Below, piece by piece: positions 55,101 to 64,000 of a stretch of 64,000 bases of DNA (within the stretch, counting starts at the first letter, position 1; every line of letters starts with the position of its first letter). The stretch is from NCBI RefSeq assembly GCF_027172205.1, contig NC_070619.1, positions 816,001-880,000 on the forward strand, written 5' to 3'. This DNA is from Podarcis raffonei (Eukaryota; Chordata; Lepidosauria; Squamata; Lacertidae). The position numbers and the translations under genes are program-made. Under the pieces are notes generated by a model. The model did no database searches. It was given only the letters and a program-made list of their open reading frames with translations, and was not told the origin of the DNA.

Positions 55101-58100
55101 CAGGCACACTCCTTTCCACCAGTCCCCCGTCGAGGACATCGTCATGGCCGAGGAGCCGGCGGCCCTGACCAACTCCTGGCGCCCGGACGGCTCTGCCACC
55201 GGGCTCCGTGTTTCGCGGGACAACTCCAGCTCCTCGCAGGAGAAGCCGTCGGGATGCCTGTCCCCCGGCCTCTTCCGCGATGACCTCCCGGACGTCTCGC
55301 CCACCATCACCACGCCCTCACTGCCGGCCGAAGTGGGCTCGCCGCACTCCACCGAGGTGGATGAGTCCCTCTCCATGTCCTTCGAGCAGGTCTTGCCACC
55401 GGTCAGCGAGTTCCAGGAGGAAGCAGAGAACGTCCGCCCGGGGGGACTCACCCCAGAGCCGGATGTGGGCAAAGGTGGCCTATCCTTGCCCGTCCGGCCC
55501 TGCCACCCGCATCACGCCCAGCGCTTGGACGGCCACTCCCTGGCACGGCACGCCCGCCGCTCTGACTCGCCCCATGATGTGGACCTCTGCCTGGTGTCCC
55601 CGTGCGAGTTTGAGCACCCCAAGTCGGAGCGCTCGCCCTCAGCCAACTTCAGCCCCCGGGACATGTCGAACAGCAGTGACTTCTCCCAGGAGCTGACCAA
55701 GCCGCTGGTGGGCCAGCGAAAGGGCCCGCGGAGCCGCAAGCCCTACCCCCTGGCCGACGAGACCCCTCCCACGTCACTCAGCGAGTCGCTGCCCACCCTC
55801 TCGGACTCTGACATCCCGCCCGCCACGGAAGAGTGCCCTTCCATCACGGCGGACGGCGGGCTGGACTCGGACGACGACCCTGAGAGCCTGGTGCGGGCTC
55901 GCGACCCTCTTCCGGCCGCCCTGAAGGACCCCCTCCCGCTCCCCGCTCAGCCGGGCATCTGCATGGTGGACCCTGACCGAGAAGGGGCGGCCAAGGGCAA
56001 GAGGCCGGCGACCCGGGTGGGCTCCGCCCCACCCAAAGCAGACTCAGCCCCCAGAGGCGCGGCCCACAACAGCAGCCGCATCAAGCCTTCCTCGGCCAGC
56101 GTTGGGGAGAGAGCCCGGGCGCCCGCTCTGAGCCGAAGTGAGTCGGCTGCCTCCCGTGCCAGTGGGGACCACCGGGCATCCCTTGGACAGCGGCCAGCAA
56201 GTAGCAGGCCGTCCTTGGGGGCAGGCAGAGCATGCCCTGCAGGTAAGATGGGGAAGGGACGGGAAGGGACGGAAGGATGGATGGATCTCATCAGCCCCAA
56301 GCACAGTGCCAGGAGGGTGCCCGGATCAGGCCTTGTCCAGATAAACAGGGAGGCAGGTTTTATCTCCACCCAAATTGTTTTGAATCTGTGTACTTCAGAT
56401 GAGGAGCCAAACAGGCTGCCTGGTCTCTTGGGTGGTTCTCAATCTCAATGTTCTCTGCAAGTGCCTAGCAGCACCTCAGCGTTTTGGACCTTGTGGAGCC
56501 CCAGAGCGGCCATCTCCCTTTATGTGCTCCATGTTGTGATGCACATGGGCAGCAGAGAAGAAAAGTCCTTTTTCCCGTGTGCAAATAGCTGGGTTAAATT
56601 CTGATTTTGCAGCCGTTCCTTTGTGTTTGTGCTGCATCGTGGAGGGGGTGGGGCATCCAGCCGGCGTCTCCCCTCCATGCCCATCTTGCAGCCAACGCTC
56701 CCCATTTTTCTCCCGTCCCCCAGGTGCCAGGCCCAGTTCCGTGCGGCCCCCCGTCTACCTGGAGCTGGCCTACATCCCGGGCTCAGCGAGTGCCCAGTGG
56801 GTGGACGAGGACTTCTTCCGCCACATCCGGTCGCAGTGCTACGTCATCAGCGGCGAGGACCACATCAAGGAGGGCGTCATGCGAAGGATTTTGGACGCCC
56901 TCCTGGCCGGGAAGCAGCACTGGGCACATGACACCCAGGTGGGCAGGGTGGGCGGGGCCAGTGGGTTGCTTGCCATAGCCCATCTCGGGGCTTGGAGATC
57001 CCGCTGGGGTCTTGTGCTGCCGGCCAGGAACCTCCCTGGGATCGAGGCCCTCCTATGCCGAGGATGCTCTCTAGCAGGACTCCAGGGTGGCATTCAGTGG
57101 CAGGGTGAGAGAATGGGTAACATGGCAAGCAGGGGGCCAGGAGGCAGCTAGGCACTGCCTGCCCCTTCGTGGTCTCCAGGGGGAGAGCGGCTGCCTTCTC
57201 TTTTTGTTTTTCTCCTGTGGTGGATACACAGTGACTTTTGCTTGCTGGGCAAAGCTCAGGATTAGGGTTAGAAACTCAGAAATATAAGCGAATTGCCAAA
57301 TGGCACCTTAAACTGAGGTGGTGCTTCTACCACACTCCTTTTTTTTACCAGTGAAAATTATTATTATGTCGTTTTTCATTTCTGTATCACTTTATATTTT
57401 AAAGAAAAAACCTAAAAGCGCTTTACAACTAGGGCTGGGCGATAATCTGGTTTTCAACATCGGGAGACATCACCAGCTAAACATCACAATATACTGATAG
57501 ATCACAATGTCTGAAATAAGGATGGAGCTGGCTTCACGGGTTTTTCTACATTGTGATTTTTGTGTAGCAGATGCACACAAGATTCACAATATATTGCCAG
57601 GTCAAAAATTATGAAACCAATAACACAGTATGGACTTGAAACGAGTTTTGGACGATCTGTCAATATATAGGTAAAGGTAAAGGGACCCCTGACCATTAGG
57701 TCCAGTCGTGGCCGACTCTGGTGGTGCTCATCTCGCTTTACTTGCCGAGGGAGCCGGTGTACAGCATCCGGGTCATGTGGCCAGCATGACTAAGCCACTT
57801 CTGGCGAACCAGAGCAGCGCACGGAAATGCCGTTTACCTTCCCGCCGGAGCGGTACCTATTTATCTACTTGCACTTTGATGTGCTTTCGAACTGCTAGGT
57901 TGGCAGGAGCAGGGACCGAGCAACGGGAGCTCACCCCGTTGTGAGGATTCGAACCGCCAACCTGATTGGCAAGTCCTAGGCTCTCTGGTTTAACCCACAG
58001 CGCCACCCGTGTCCCTATGTCAATTTATTGGCCAGCCCTATTTACAACACATTGAATCATAAAATAAAACAACCCAGAATAAAATAAATTCAAGCATCAG

Positions 58101-59050
58101 GGAAATATTTCACATCTCTGAGGGAAATTTTGCTTTACCAATATTTATTTACTGACTTAATTTATAGAGCTGCCCCATAGCAGAAGGACTCTAGGAAGGC
58201 AGTGCGTTGTGGTGGTGAAGAGTGTCGGGATGAGGATGTGGGAGATGAGGGTTCGAATCCCCACTCCATCATGCAGCTGCGACTGACCTTTGAGTCAGTC
58301 ACAGCCTGTTCACCTACCTCACAGGGTCATTGTAGAGATTAACAGACGAGGGGGGTGAACCATGGGCTCCCTGGGATAGAAATGCAAGAAATAAGCTCTT
58401 CTGCTAACCTGCTTAAGAAAGCCAGAGGGGCCAGCCAGGTGGAGATGTCGGTCGCCAGCCAGTGCCCAGAGATCTTTGCAGGGTCGCACGTGAGGTGGGA
58501 TTTGAAGCCTGTTCTCCCAGCTCGTACTCTGACATTTTCACCCCTCACTGCCTTCCTAGAGCACTTCTGCTATGGGGCAGCTCTATAAATTAAGCAGGTA
58601 GATAAATACAGGGAAAGCAAAATGTCCTTGAGAGAAGGATCTGTAATATTTCCCTTGAAGCTTGAATTGGCTTCATTCTGCACTGGTGCCTGGCAGATTT
58701 CCAGCACTGCTCCCTCCCAGCTATGTTGAGGTCTAGAACCTTAGGCTTGCACACAAAAGCCGATGGTTGGCAACTTCTGCATTGTTGCCTTGGGAGGGTG
58801 GTTTAGTGTTTGAAGCCGCCTTGCCGAGAGGGAGGGCAAAACTCCTGTGGCCAACGGACGCTCACCCTCTTCCTTCCTTCCTCCTCCCCGCCAGGTGACC
58901 CTGATCCCCACCTTTGACTCCCTGGTGATGCATGAGTGGTACGCAGAGACGCTGGAGCGGCAGCAGGCGCTGGGCGTCACCGTCCTGGGCAGCAACAGCA
59001 TGGTGGCCATGCAGGATGAGACCTTCCCAGCCTGCAAAGTGGAGTTCTGA
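38597..59050 (+). CDS. MAP1S: Microtubule-associated protein 1S, 7 coding exons, 1344 aa
   Basis: Exons 38597-38759, 48905-49006, 50988-51070, 51626-51766, 53068-56242, 56724-56938, 58895-59050; phases agree and sum to 1345 codons. MAP1S binds microtubules and actin, is cut into heavy and light chains, and links to autophagy (LC3), mitochondria and RASSF1A. The N-terminal heavy-chain region has [16 protein letters not shown] and [14 protein letters not shown]. The metallo-beta-lactamase-like fold of the family ([14 protein letters not shown], residue ~261) follows. A Lys/Glu/Pro-rich basic region spans ~535-690, conserved [19 protein letters not shown] lies at ~910, and the light-chain end (exons 6-7) finishes ACKVEF. 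It is longer than human MAP1S (1059 aa), mostly in the low-complexity middle. Exon 1 has a run of about ten glycines. The exon 3 donor is GC, not GT. Intron 1 is about 10 kb. The frame open past the exon 5 donor is intron. Confidence 0.97.
38922..38951. repeat. (GT)n microsatellite in MAP1S intron 1
   Basis: About 14 GT units. Confidence 0.9.
39290..39605 (-). mobile_element. Family X repeat, inverted and internally deleted
   Basis: Core (GGGGATTTGAACCCTGGTCT) then directly the inverted head (TTATATATCTGAGTTTCTAA). The middle is missing compared with the copies at 42187 and 48222. Another SINE-like repeat is at 39850-40005. Confidence 0.65.
40322..40553. mobile_element. Tc1/mariner-type MITE
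   Basis: TA on both sides (40320-40321, 40554-40555) and inverted termini CAGTGGTACCTCAGGTTA / CAGTGGTACCTTGGGTTA. 232 bp, no ORF. A degraded relative lies at 47892-48076. Confidence 0.8.
40560..42180. other. MAP1S intron 1, no repeat recognised
   Basis: Contains a 225-codon open frame at 40756-41433 on + without family resemblance or splice logic. A (GA)n run lies near 40929-40945. Otherwise unassigned. Confidence 0.3.
42187..42895 (+). mobile_element. Family X repeat, near full copy
   Basis: Head GATATATGTTAATTGCCAAA, block CACAATGGAATGCCTGAGCG, tRNA-like core at about 42510-42575 (GGTTCAAATTCCC), then a tail to GATGCCTGGGCGATTTTT. Matches 46178-46830 and 48222-48800 along its length. Confidence 0.7.
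42900..44980. other. MAP1S intron 1, mostly unassigned
   Basis: A SINE-like core sits near 43540-43605 (inverse and forward tRNA-like motifs), a CR1-like tail near 44205-44285, and a (TCC)n-like run near 44635-44665. The rest is unrecognised. Confidence 0.3.
44985..45300. repeat. Family A repeat followed by an inverted SINE/CR1 tail
   Basis: 44985-45155 GGTCTGCTGGATCAGGCCAA; 45176-45300 ATAGAACTGTAGAGTTGGAA. 45320-45880 holds nothing recognised beyond a C run at 45811. Confidence 0.6.
45885..46135 (+). repeat. CR1-like tail, L2-type tail and (ATT)n
   Basis: 45885-45960 CR1-like end; 46010-46090 L2 tail (GGAAACCCAGCCAGATGGGC); 46091-46135 about 14 ATT units. Confidence 0.75.
46178..46835 (+). 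mobile_element. Family X repeat, near full copy
   Basis: Head GTTAGAAACTCAGATACTTA, block CACAACGGAATGTCTAGG, tRNA-like core ~46493-46535, tail to TGGCACCTGGGGAATTTTG. 46840-47785 after it is unassigned. Confidence 0.7.
47790..48076 (+). repeat. L2-type tail then degraded Tc1/mariner-type MITE
   Basis: 47790-47885 GGAAGCCGCCCAGAGTGGCT; 47892-48076 TACAGTGAACCCTCCAGATC ... ATAACCCGAGCTACCA. Confidence 0.6.
48222..48800 (+). mobile_element. Family X repeat, full-length type
   Basis: Same blocks as 42187-42895. The tRNA-like core is clear: GTGTAGTGGTTAGAGTGTTG, then GGGTTCGAGTCCCC at about 48589-48602. Ends about 100 bp before MAP1S exon 2. Confidence 0.7.
49398..49515 (+). mobile_element. Family X repeat, head only
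   Basis: AGAAAGTCAGATATATAAGC...CTTCATATTTTAAAGAAAAA. Confidence 0.6.
49735..50125. repeat. Interspersed repeat, inverted relative of 11870-12205
   Basis: See 11870-12205; the two copies are opposed and 38 kb apart. Confidence 0.55.
50550..50940 (+). repeat. Two CR1-like 3' tails in MAP1S intron 2
   Basis: 50555-50625 TTGCAGAGGGTTGGGCTAGA and 50870-50930 TTGCAGGAGGTTGGGCTAGA. Confidence 0.7.
51165..51545. repeat. Family A repeat and CR1-like tail in MAP1S intron 3
   Basis: 51165-51290 CCTCCAGGTCCAGAGGCAGT; 51470-51540 CTGCAGGGGGTTGGACTGGA. Confidence 0.6.
52020..52985. mobile_element. Three L2-type LINE 3' pieces in MAP1S intron 4
   Basis: 52020-52110 (+ tail), 52205-52430 (inverted; minus frame [20 protein letters not shown]), 52630-52985 (inverted). 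(GTT)n at 52130-52212 and (TTTA)n at 52636-52660 lie between them. Confidence 0.8.
57430..58040. mobile_element. hAT-like MITE with exact 8-bp target-site duplication
   Basis: TTTACAAC on both sides (57422-57429, 58041-58048); termini TAGGGCTGG / CCAGCCCTA. About 260 bp without the SINE inside it. Confidence 0.85.
57669..58017 (-). repeat. tRNA-derived SINE, squamate type, inside the MITE
   Basis: Inverse of the family at 4793-5142 (GGTAAAGGTAAAGGGACCCC ... GGTTTAACCCACAGCGCCAC). Near-perfect duplication TGTCAATATAT / TGTCAATTTAT at its sides. Confidence 0.85.
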
Positions 59051-60895
59051 AGCCTCCCTCTCCCCCTTGGGGCACGTCTGTGGGGGGAATGGGAGACGAG
59101 AGGGACCTCTGTGGGTACTGGGGGGCAGGGGTAGAGACTCCCCACCCCACACTAAGACACTTCCAAAGCCCCCCAGCAAACCTTACCCACACTGCTCTGT
59201 CTCTGGTCTGTTTGCATGTTTCGCCCCTTCACCCCCCGAGCTTCTAACCCTGGTCAAGCGCAGAGATTGAGGATTTGGGGAGCTGTGGTGTTTGGCCAGC
59301 AGCCCCACCCCAAAAGGCCCATGGCCAGGCATTCCTGGCCTGGGGTGGAGGGTCGGGTCTGCTCTGACAAGGGGTCCCTCCTCAAAAATCTGCCTGGAGG
59401 GGGTCCGTTTACCTGCAGGACCCTTTTTTAAAAAGAAAAACTTTTTTTTTAAAGAGTGAAACAGGGTCTTTGGGGGCGGTGTGTGTGTCTGCTTATTTTA
59501 AGAGGCAGCTCCGATTCCCCAGTTTGGGGTCCTGGCAGGGAGCTGTTTATTTCCACTGGGGGGGGGTGCTTGGCTTTCTGAGGTCGCTCCCTGCAACATC
59601 GCCCCCCTTCCCTTAAAAATATCCCATCTCCTCCTTGGGGCCGACTCTCCATCCCACCCTTTTAAAATCTGGTTGGGCCCATAGCCGATGCTTCCTCTTG
59701 GGGGGTCCGGAGCCAAAATTCCCCCTGGAATTGATCTCTCTCTCTCTCTTGGAGATCCCCTTTCCCCTACCCCCCTCAAAACACCCCCCAATTTCTTCTA
59801 CCTCTTTATGTTGAATGCCAGCAGTGTGTTGTGTTGCGTTTCATCCCGAGGCCTGTCTTGGTCATCCTGGGATGCTTTAATCCACAAAGACTATTCTGTA
59901 AAATCCAGCCAAAGCACACCCCTTTCCAAAATACCACCTCCCCTCCCCTAAAAATACCACCTCCCTTTTTCTCACCCCCTTAATGTTTGAAGGAGCACCA
60001 GGGTGGGGTGGCAGAACGTGCCCCCTCTCCCCTTGCAAAATGTGACACTAAACTTATGTTTCTTTTTTTTTTAAGGAAGGAAAAGGTGCGGGTTCTCCAC
60101 CCCCCTTTAAATGTGCATTTTTTTCTATAAAAAATACAAAAAGGCAAACAAAAAACAACCATATACAAAACAGTTAATGTATTGAAAGTTTTTTTTCCTC
60201 TCCCCCTCATAATTTATAGGATCACTTTTACATCTTCCTGGCTGGGCGCAGCAGCAGGTGGGAGTCAAGGGGCGCAGCGTAGAAGAAGGAAACCCCCTTT
60301 TCCCCTCCCGTCTTCCTGCCCCCCAACCAGGACAGGCACTGTGTTCGAGTCCTGTGTGGTGTGTGTTTAGGACGGTCTTCACCAACCCTGGTGCCCCTGG
60401 TGGGATATTTTGGGGCACTGATGGGAGTTTTATAGGGTCCTCCAAGACCCTGGGTTGGGGGCCACGGTTGGTTTAGATGAAACGTGTTTTTTGTGGGGAG
60501 CGGGGTAAGTTGAGAATGTTTTTCACCACCTTTAGTGCTTTATACATACATATATATCTATATATGTATATATAGATATCTCTGTTCTGCTTAGTTGGAA
60601 GCCCATTGGGAAGAGCAGAAAGGTCATGGGACGGAAGAGGCAGCCAGCACCCGACCGGCCCCCCAACTCTTAGGAGGGCACCACTCTTGGGGGGGCTGAG
60701 CCCTTTTCTATGCTCTTCACTCTCACCCTCACCTTTGTAGCCGTTGACACACTCCAAAGCCATGTGACCCGCTCACGAGTTGCCGTGTCCATCCACACCC
60801 GGAATTGCAGAAGTGAAGAAAACAAAAACACTGTGTTGGAACCTCTTGAGAAAAAGCAAAACCCTGAGGGTTAAAAGAGATAAAATGTGTTAGAC
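59051..60895 (+). other. Probable MAP1S 3' untranslated region
   Basis: The stretch after the stop codon is low in recognisable repeats, with several poly-T/poly-A runs and an AT palindrome near 60540-60585. No canonical AATAAA was seen close to the stop. A GATAAA variant near 60880 followed by a GT-rich stretch (~60905-60950) is a plausible 3' end. AATAAA also occurs much further on, near 61988 and 62028. The end is uncertain. Confidence 0.35.
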
Positions 60896-61079
60896 TTCTT
60901 TCTGACCGCTGTGTCTTTCTTTCACTGCGTGGGTTTGTGTCCCCCGAGTCAAACTCTGACTGTGACCCTCTTCTGGACCTTGCAGGGTGGGCTCACGTCC
61001 CTCTCGGCAGCGGACCCCTCTGAGTGCCAGCTAATCAGCGGCTCGGAAAAGCCCCCAAAGACAGCAGCTGGATTTATTT

Positions 61080-61255
61080 ATTCATTTAGGGCAGCAGTTC
61101 TCAACAGGTGGTCTGCGGAACCGGAGTCCACCCAGGGTGGTCTGCACCACCATTCACATAACAAAAATGACCATAGGGAGATTGAAATGTTTAAAAGTAG
61201 GGGGTCCGGGGCCTGGCATTTGAAAAACAGGGGGTCTGCGGTACTTAGCTAATTG
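61080..61255. repeat. hAT-like repeat remnant
   Basis: GCAGTTCTCAACAGGTGGTC ... ACAGGGGGTCTGCGGTACTT, a layout typical of old non-autonomous hAT copies. A CR1-like tail is at 61480-61538. Confidence 0.45.
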
Positions 61256-62204
61256 GATACCAGTGTTTTGGGGCGTTTGCACTCCGCTCTTCAGGCAGAA
61301 GCGTCCGTTTCACAGGCTTGTCATCTTTAACAAATCCTCTGCACCACAAAGAAAGAGAGACAGGGAGGGAAGAGGAAAATGAAAACTAGAAAGCAAAAAC
61401 CAGAACTCAGGCACAGGGTTTGAAACAGCTGTTCTGATAACGGCCGGTTGGCAGAGTCCAGGGGCAGGAGGTCCCTGTGTTTCCGAGGGGTTGGGCTAGA
61501 TGTCCCTTGGGGGTCCCTTCCAGCTCTAGGATTCTAGCAGGTACTTTGACCCAGCCAATGGAGGCAGCCTTGCTGCTTCCCACCTCTCCCACTGAGGCAA
61601 CCTCAGGGGTAGGGCGGAAGTGTCCCGAGCCTGAAATGTCTCAGGCCCCAAATACCAGAAAGGCTGTCTCCTTCCCTGCAGACCTGGGAGTTGAGATCAG
61701 CAACCCCCCCCCCCTTTTCTCCCTGGCGTTGGGAACAGTCTTTCCAAGGCCTGCACAGTTCTTGCTAAGGCAAGGCGTTGCGCCCGGCCCTGAGTGATCA
61801 ACGTGACAGCAATAATCGGAATCTCCCTAACACCGTCTCTGCCTGCGAATGGGAAACAGGTTTGAGGGCTTCCCAATATCGAGAGGTGGGGATGGAGGGC
61901 AGGTCTAATTGTCTTGGTCCTTTTCTGGAATTGACAGGTCCTGTGAACCTACAGAGAGCCCAAGGGGGCCCATCCAACCTTGGCGTATCAATAAATTTAA
62001 TGACATAGCCTGTGGACATAAAATATACAATAAAAGGATTTCATCAAAATGTTAGGCACCCATAATAAAAAAGGACAAGCCCAAGGAGTAAAAAGAGGCA
62101 AAGCTGCAATTAAAACATTTGCTTTTGAGGCGGGAGAGCGGGGGGATGCGATTGGTGTCCCTAGGGGGAAAGCCTTTCTGCACATTTTTAGGGCCAAATG
62201 CCTC

Positions 62205-62860
62205 AGAACCTGGGAATTGAGGTAGACTGCCTTTGGACCTGGAGGTTTCACTAGAAGGGCCTGGATGTAGCTCTATCAGGCAAACGTGGGGGGTCCTGGT
62301 CCAGCATCCTGTCCTCACAGTGGCCACTCGGGTGGCACCAAAGGGAAGCCCACAAGCCAGCCCTGAATAAAATACCAACTGTCCCCTCCTGTGGTTTCTG
62401 GCATTTGGAGGTTAGTAGCCACCTTGCTGCATTCCTTTTTCAGGATGCTTACAAGAAAGTCCTTCCCGCAGCGCAGTATCAACCTCTGGAACTCTGCCAC
62501 AGGAGGCAGGGACAGCCACCAACTTGGCAAATTCATGGGGGGGGGGCAGATGACTGCTAGCCAGGGTGGCTCTGTTTGCGATTCTTCTGAATCCCAGTTG
62601 CTGGAAACTGGAGGAGGGCAGAGCTGCTCTTGTGTTCGAATCCTGCTTGTTGTTTTCCCATCGTGGTTGGCCACTGTGCAGACAGGATGCTGGGATGCAA
62701 AATGGACCATTGGCCTGATCCAGCAGCTCTTTGGGTGCTTGCTCTCAATTTTAGGGCCGTGGGTTGGAGCCCCATGTTGGACAGAAATATTCCTGCCTTG
62801 CAGGGGGTTGGGCTGGATGACCCTTGAGGTCTCTTCCATCTACAGTCCCATGATTCCTCC
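62205..62860. repeat. Family A repeat and tRNA-derived SINE
   Basis: 62205-62420 GGTAGACTGCCTTTGGACCT; 62735-62860 GGGTTGGAGCCCC then CAGGGGGTTGGGCTGGATGA. 62430-62730 and 62870-63630 show nothing firm. Confidence 0.55.
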
Positions 62861-63639
62861 ACCTCTTGCCAAGGGAGGGGCAGCTGCAAGTGGCATCAGA
62901 TCCACCCACCACTACAAAGGGAAGATGCTCTGGACTGAGTCCATGGCTCTCCCCTCCTGATTTATGTCCTTTAATAGCTCTGTTGCTATTGGTTGCGCAG
63001 GAAGAAGGGATGGAGGGGGTAGAGAGTTTGTTGCCATGGCAACCGCCTGGGTGGAAGAGATGCTGTTTCAAAGCATCCCCAGGCTGGACCACCAGGGACT
63101 CGCCTCACCTGCCACACCTGTGCAGACATCCTTTGCCACCTTCCTTACTGACAAAGGGTTCCCTGTCTGTGCAGGCCGGCTTAAGCAAAGGAAGGGGGAG
63201 CTTCTTGAGCTCATTGATAGGGGCTTCCTTGGGAGTAATGGATCAGGTTCAGAAGCAATGCTTTGGGGAGGTGTGTGTCTGTGTGTTTGAATCCAGACTG
63301 ACTAGCTTTAAAAGTCGGAGGTAGCCCTTTGGAGATGTAAAAACCCCTGATAGAATTTCTGGGCAGCCCATTCTGACTGGAAGCTGCGCTCAAGAAGACC
63401 AGGTTGGCGAAGGTGGATCTAACCCATTAATCGGTGGAGCCTTCAGGTTGCCCCATTTAATTCTGCATTGCCTCAATCTCAATGATTGTGTCATCTTTAC
63501 AAACAACCTGGGCAAAGGAGTCGAGGGGATGCTCATTGAATCTGCAGACAGCTCCAAACGGGGAGGGGGAGTGAATGCCGCAAAAAACAGTATAAAAATG
63601 ACTGGAGACTTGGGCTCAAACTAACAAAACGAATTTTCA

Positions 63640-64000
63640 AAGGGACAAATGTCAGGTTTGGCACTTGGGCTGGAAGAACCAGATGCATAAATGTAGGAAG
63701 GGGGACACCTGGTTTGCCAGTAGTACATGGGGAAAGGATCTAGAAGTCTTGGTGAACCACAAGCCGAACGTGCGTCAACAGTGTGATGCAGCAGCAAAAA
63801 AAGAGCTAAGACTATTCTCGATTGCATCAAGAGAAGTCATAGTGCCACTCTATTCTGCCTTGGTCAGGTCACACCTGGAATACTGTGTCCAGTTCTGGGC
63901 ACCACAATTTAAGGAGGAAATTGCCAAACAAACATGCTGGAATGTGAGCAGAGGATGATGGCGAAGCCTGAGGAGGAGCAGTTGAGGGAGTTGGGTATGT
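63640..64000 (+). mobile_element. CR1 LINE fragment at the window edge
   Basis: Reads WGKDLEVLVNHKPNVRQQCD and [22 protein letters not shown]1 RT. It runs off the window. Confidence 0.85.

Larger units (their letters stand above)
57265..58710 (+). mobile_element. Family X repeat holding a hAT-like MITE that holds a SINE
   Basis: Family X parts 57265-57421 and 58049-58710, with head AGAAACTCAGAAATATAAGC and tRNA-like core near 58215-58262 (GGGTTCGAATCCCC). The interruption is the MITE at 57430-58040 plus its 8-bp duplication. Confidence 0.8.

Noticed and set aside
56243-56604. MAP1S frame open past the exon 5 donor
   Set aside because: A good GT donor at 56243 and the conserved light-chain exons 6 and 7 show that this is intron. 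A retained-intron form is possible but unsupported.
1-64000. LTR elements, proviruses, Polintons, CRISPR arrays
   Set aside because: No paired long terminal repeats, gag/pol/env-type frames, capsid-type frames or regular spacer arrays were seen on either strand.

Overview
The window is a piece of a squamate reptile genome, most likely a lizard. The evidence is three vertebrate genes with ordinary GT-AG introns in a dense field of interspersed repeats: CR1 LINEs, L2-type LINEs, an L1 with reptile-like layout, tRNA-derived SINEs (some with CR1-like tails), hAT-like and Tc1/mariner-like MITEs, and many microsatellites. No LTR element, provirus, Polinton, CRISPR array or bacterial-style operon was seen.

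Layout. 1-11.2 kb: no host gene found; LINE, SINE and MITE debris, including a compact ~2 kb L1-like unit with its own ORF and an 18-bp target-site duplication. 11.3-15.1 kb: a three-exon CART-type neuropeptide gene on + (CARTPT paralogue, CART2-like; 106 aa). 16.2-37.9 kb: an intact 12-exon zona pellucida glycoprotein gene on - of the ZP4 (ZPB) type (552 aa: signal peptide, ZP-N, trefoil, ZP module, furin site, transmembrane tail). Its intron 9 carries a ~600 bp LINE unit split by a full-length but internally deleted L1, which is itself split by another LINE. 38.6-59.05 kb: MAP1S on +, seven coding exons, 1344 aa, with a CpG-rich first exon, a ~10 kb first intron and one 3.2 kb exon carrying most of the protein. 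59.05-64 kb: probable MAP1S 3' UTR, then repeats.

How the genes relate. CART2-like and ZP4 converge (3' ends about 1.1 kb apart). ZP4 and MAP1S diverge, with start codons 653 bp apart, so an oocyte-type promoter (TATA-like box, CCAAT box, E-box) shares a short interval with a CpG-rich promoter of housekeeping type. The CART-MAP1S pairing mirrors CARTPT-MAP1B in human 5q13, which fits whole-genome-duplication paralogy. 

Most unusual signals: (1) two copies of the same ~600 bp LINE unit, in different genes, each end 15-29 bp upstream of a splice acceptor, in sense, and share nearly the same 5' endpoint; (2) a possible alternative first exon with a signal peptide in ZP4 intron 3 that is in phase with the trefoil exon; (3) the CART2-like precursor lacks the upstream dibasic site that releases the long CART peptide in mammals; (4) a GC-AG intron in MAP1S; (5) the short L1-like element with a replaced ORF. 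All gene models were read by eye; exon edges could be off by a base in places.
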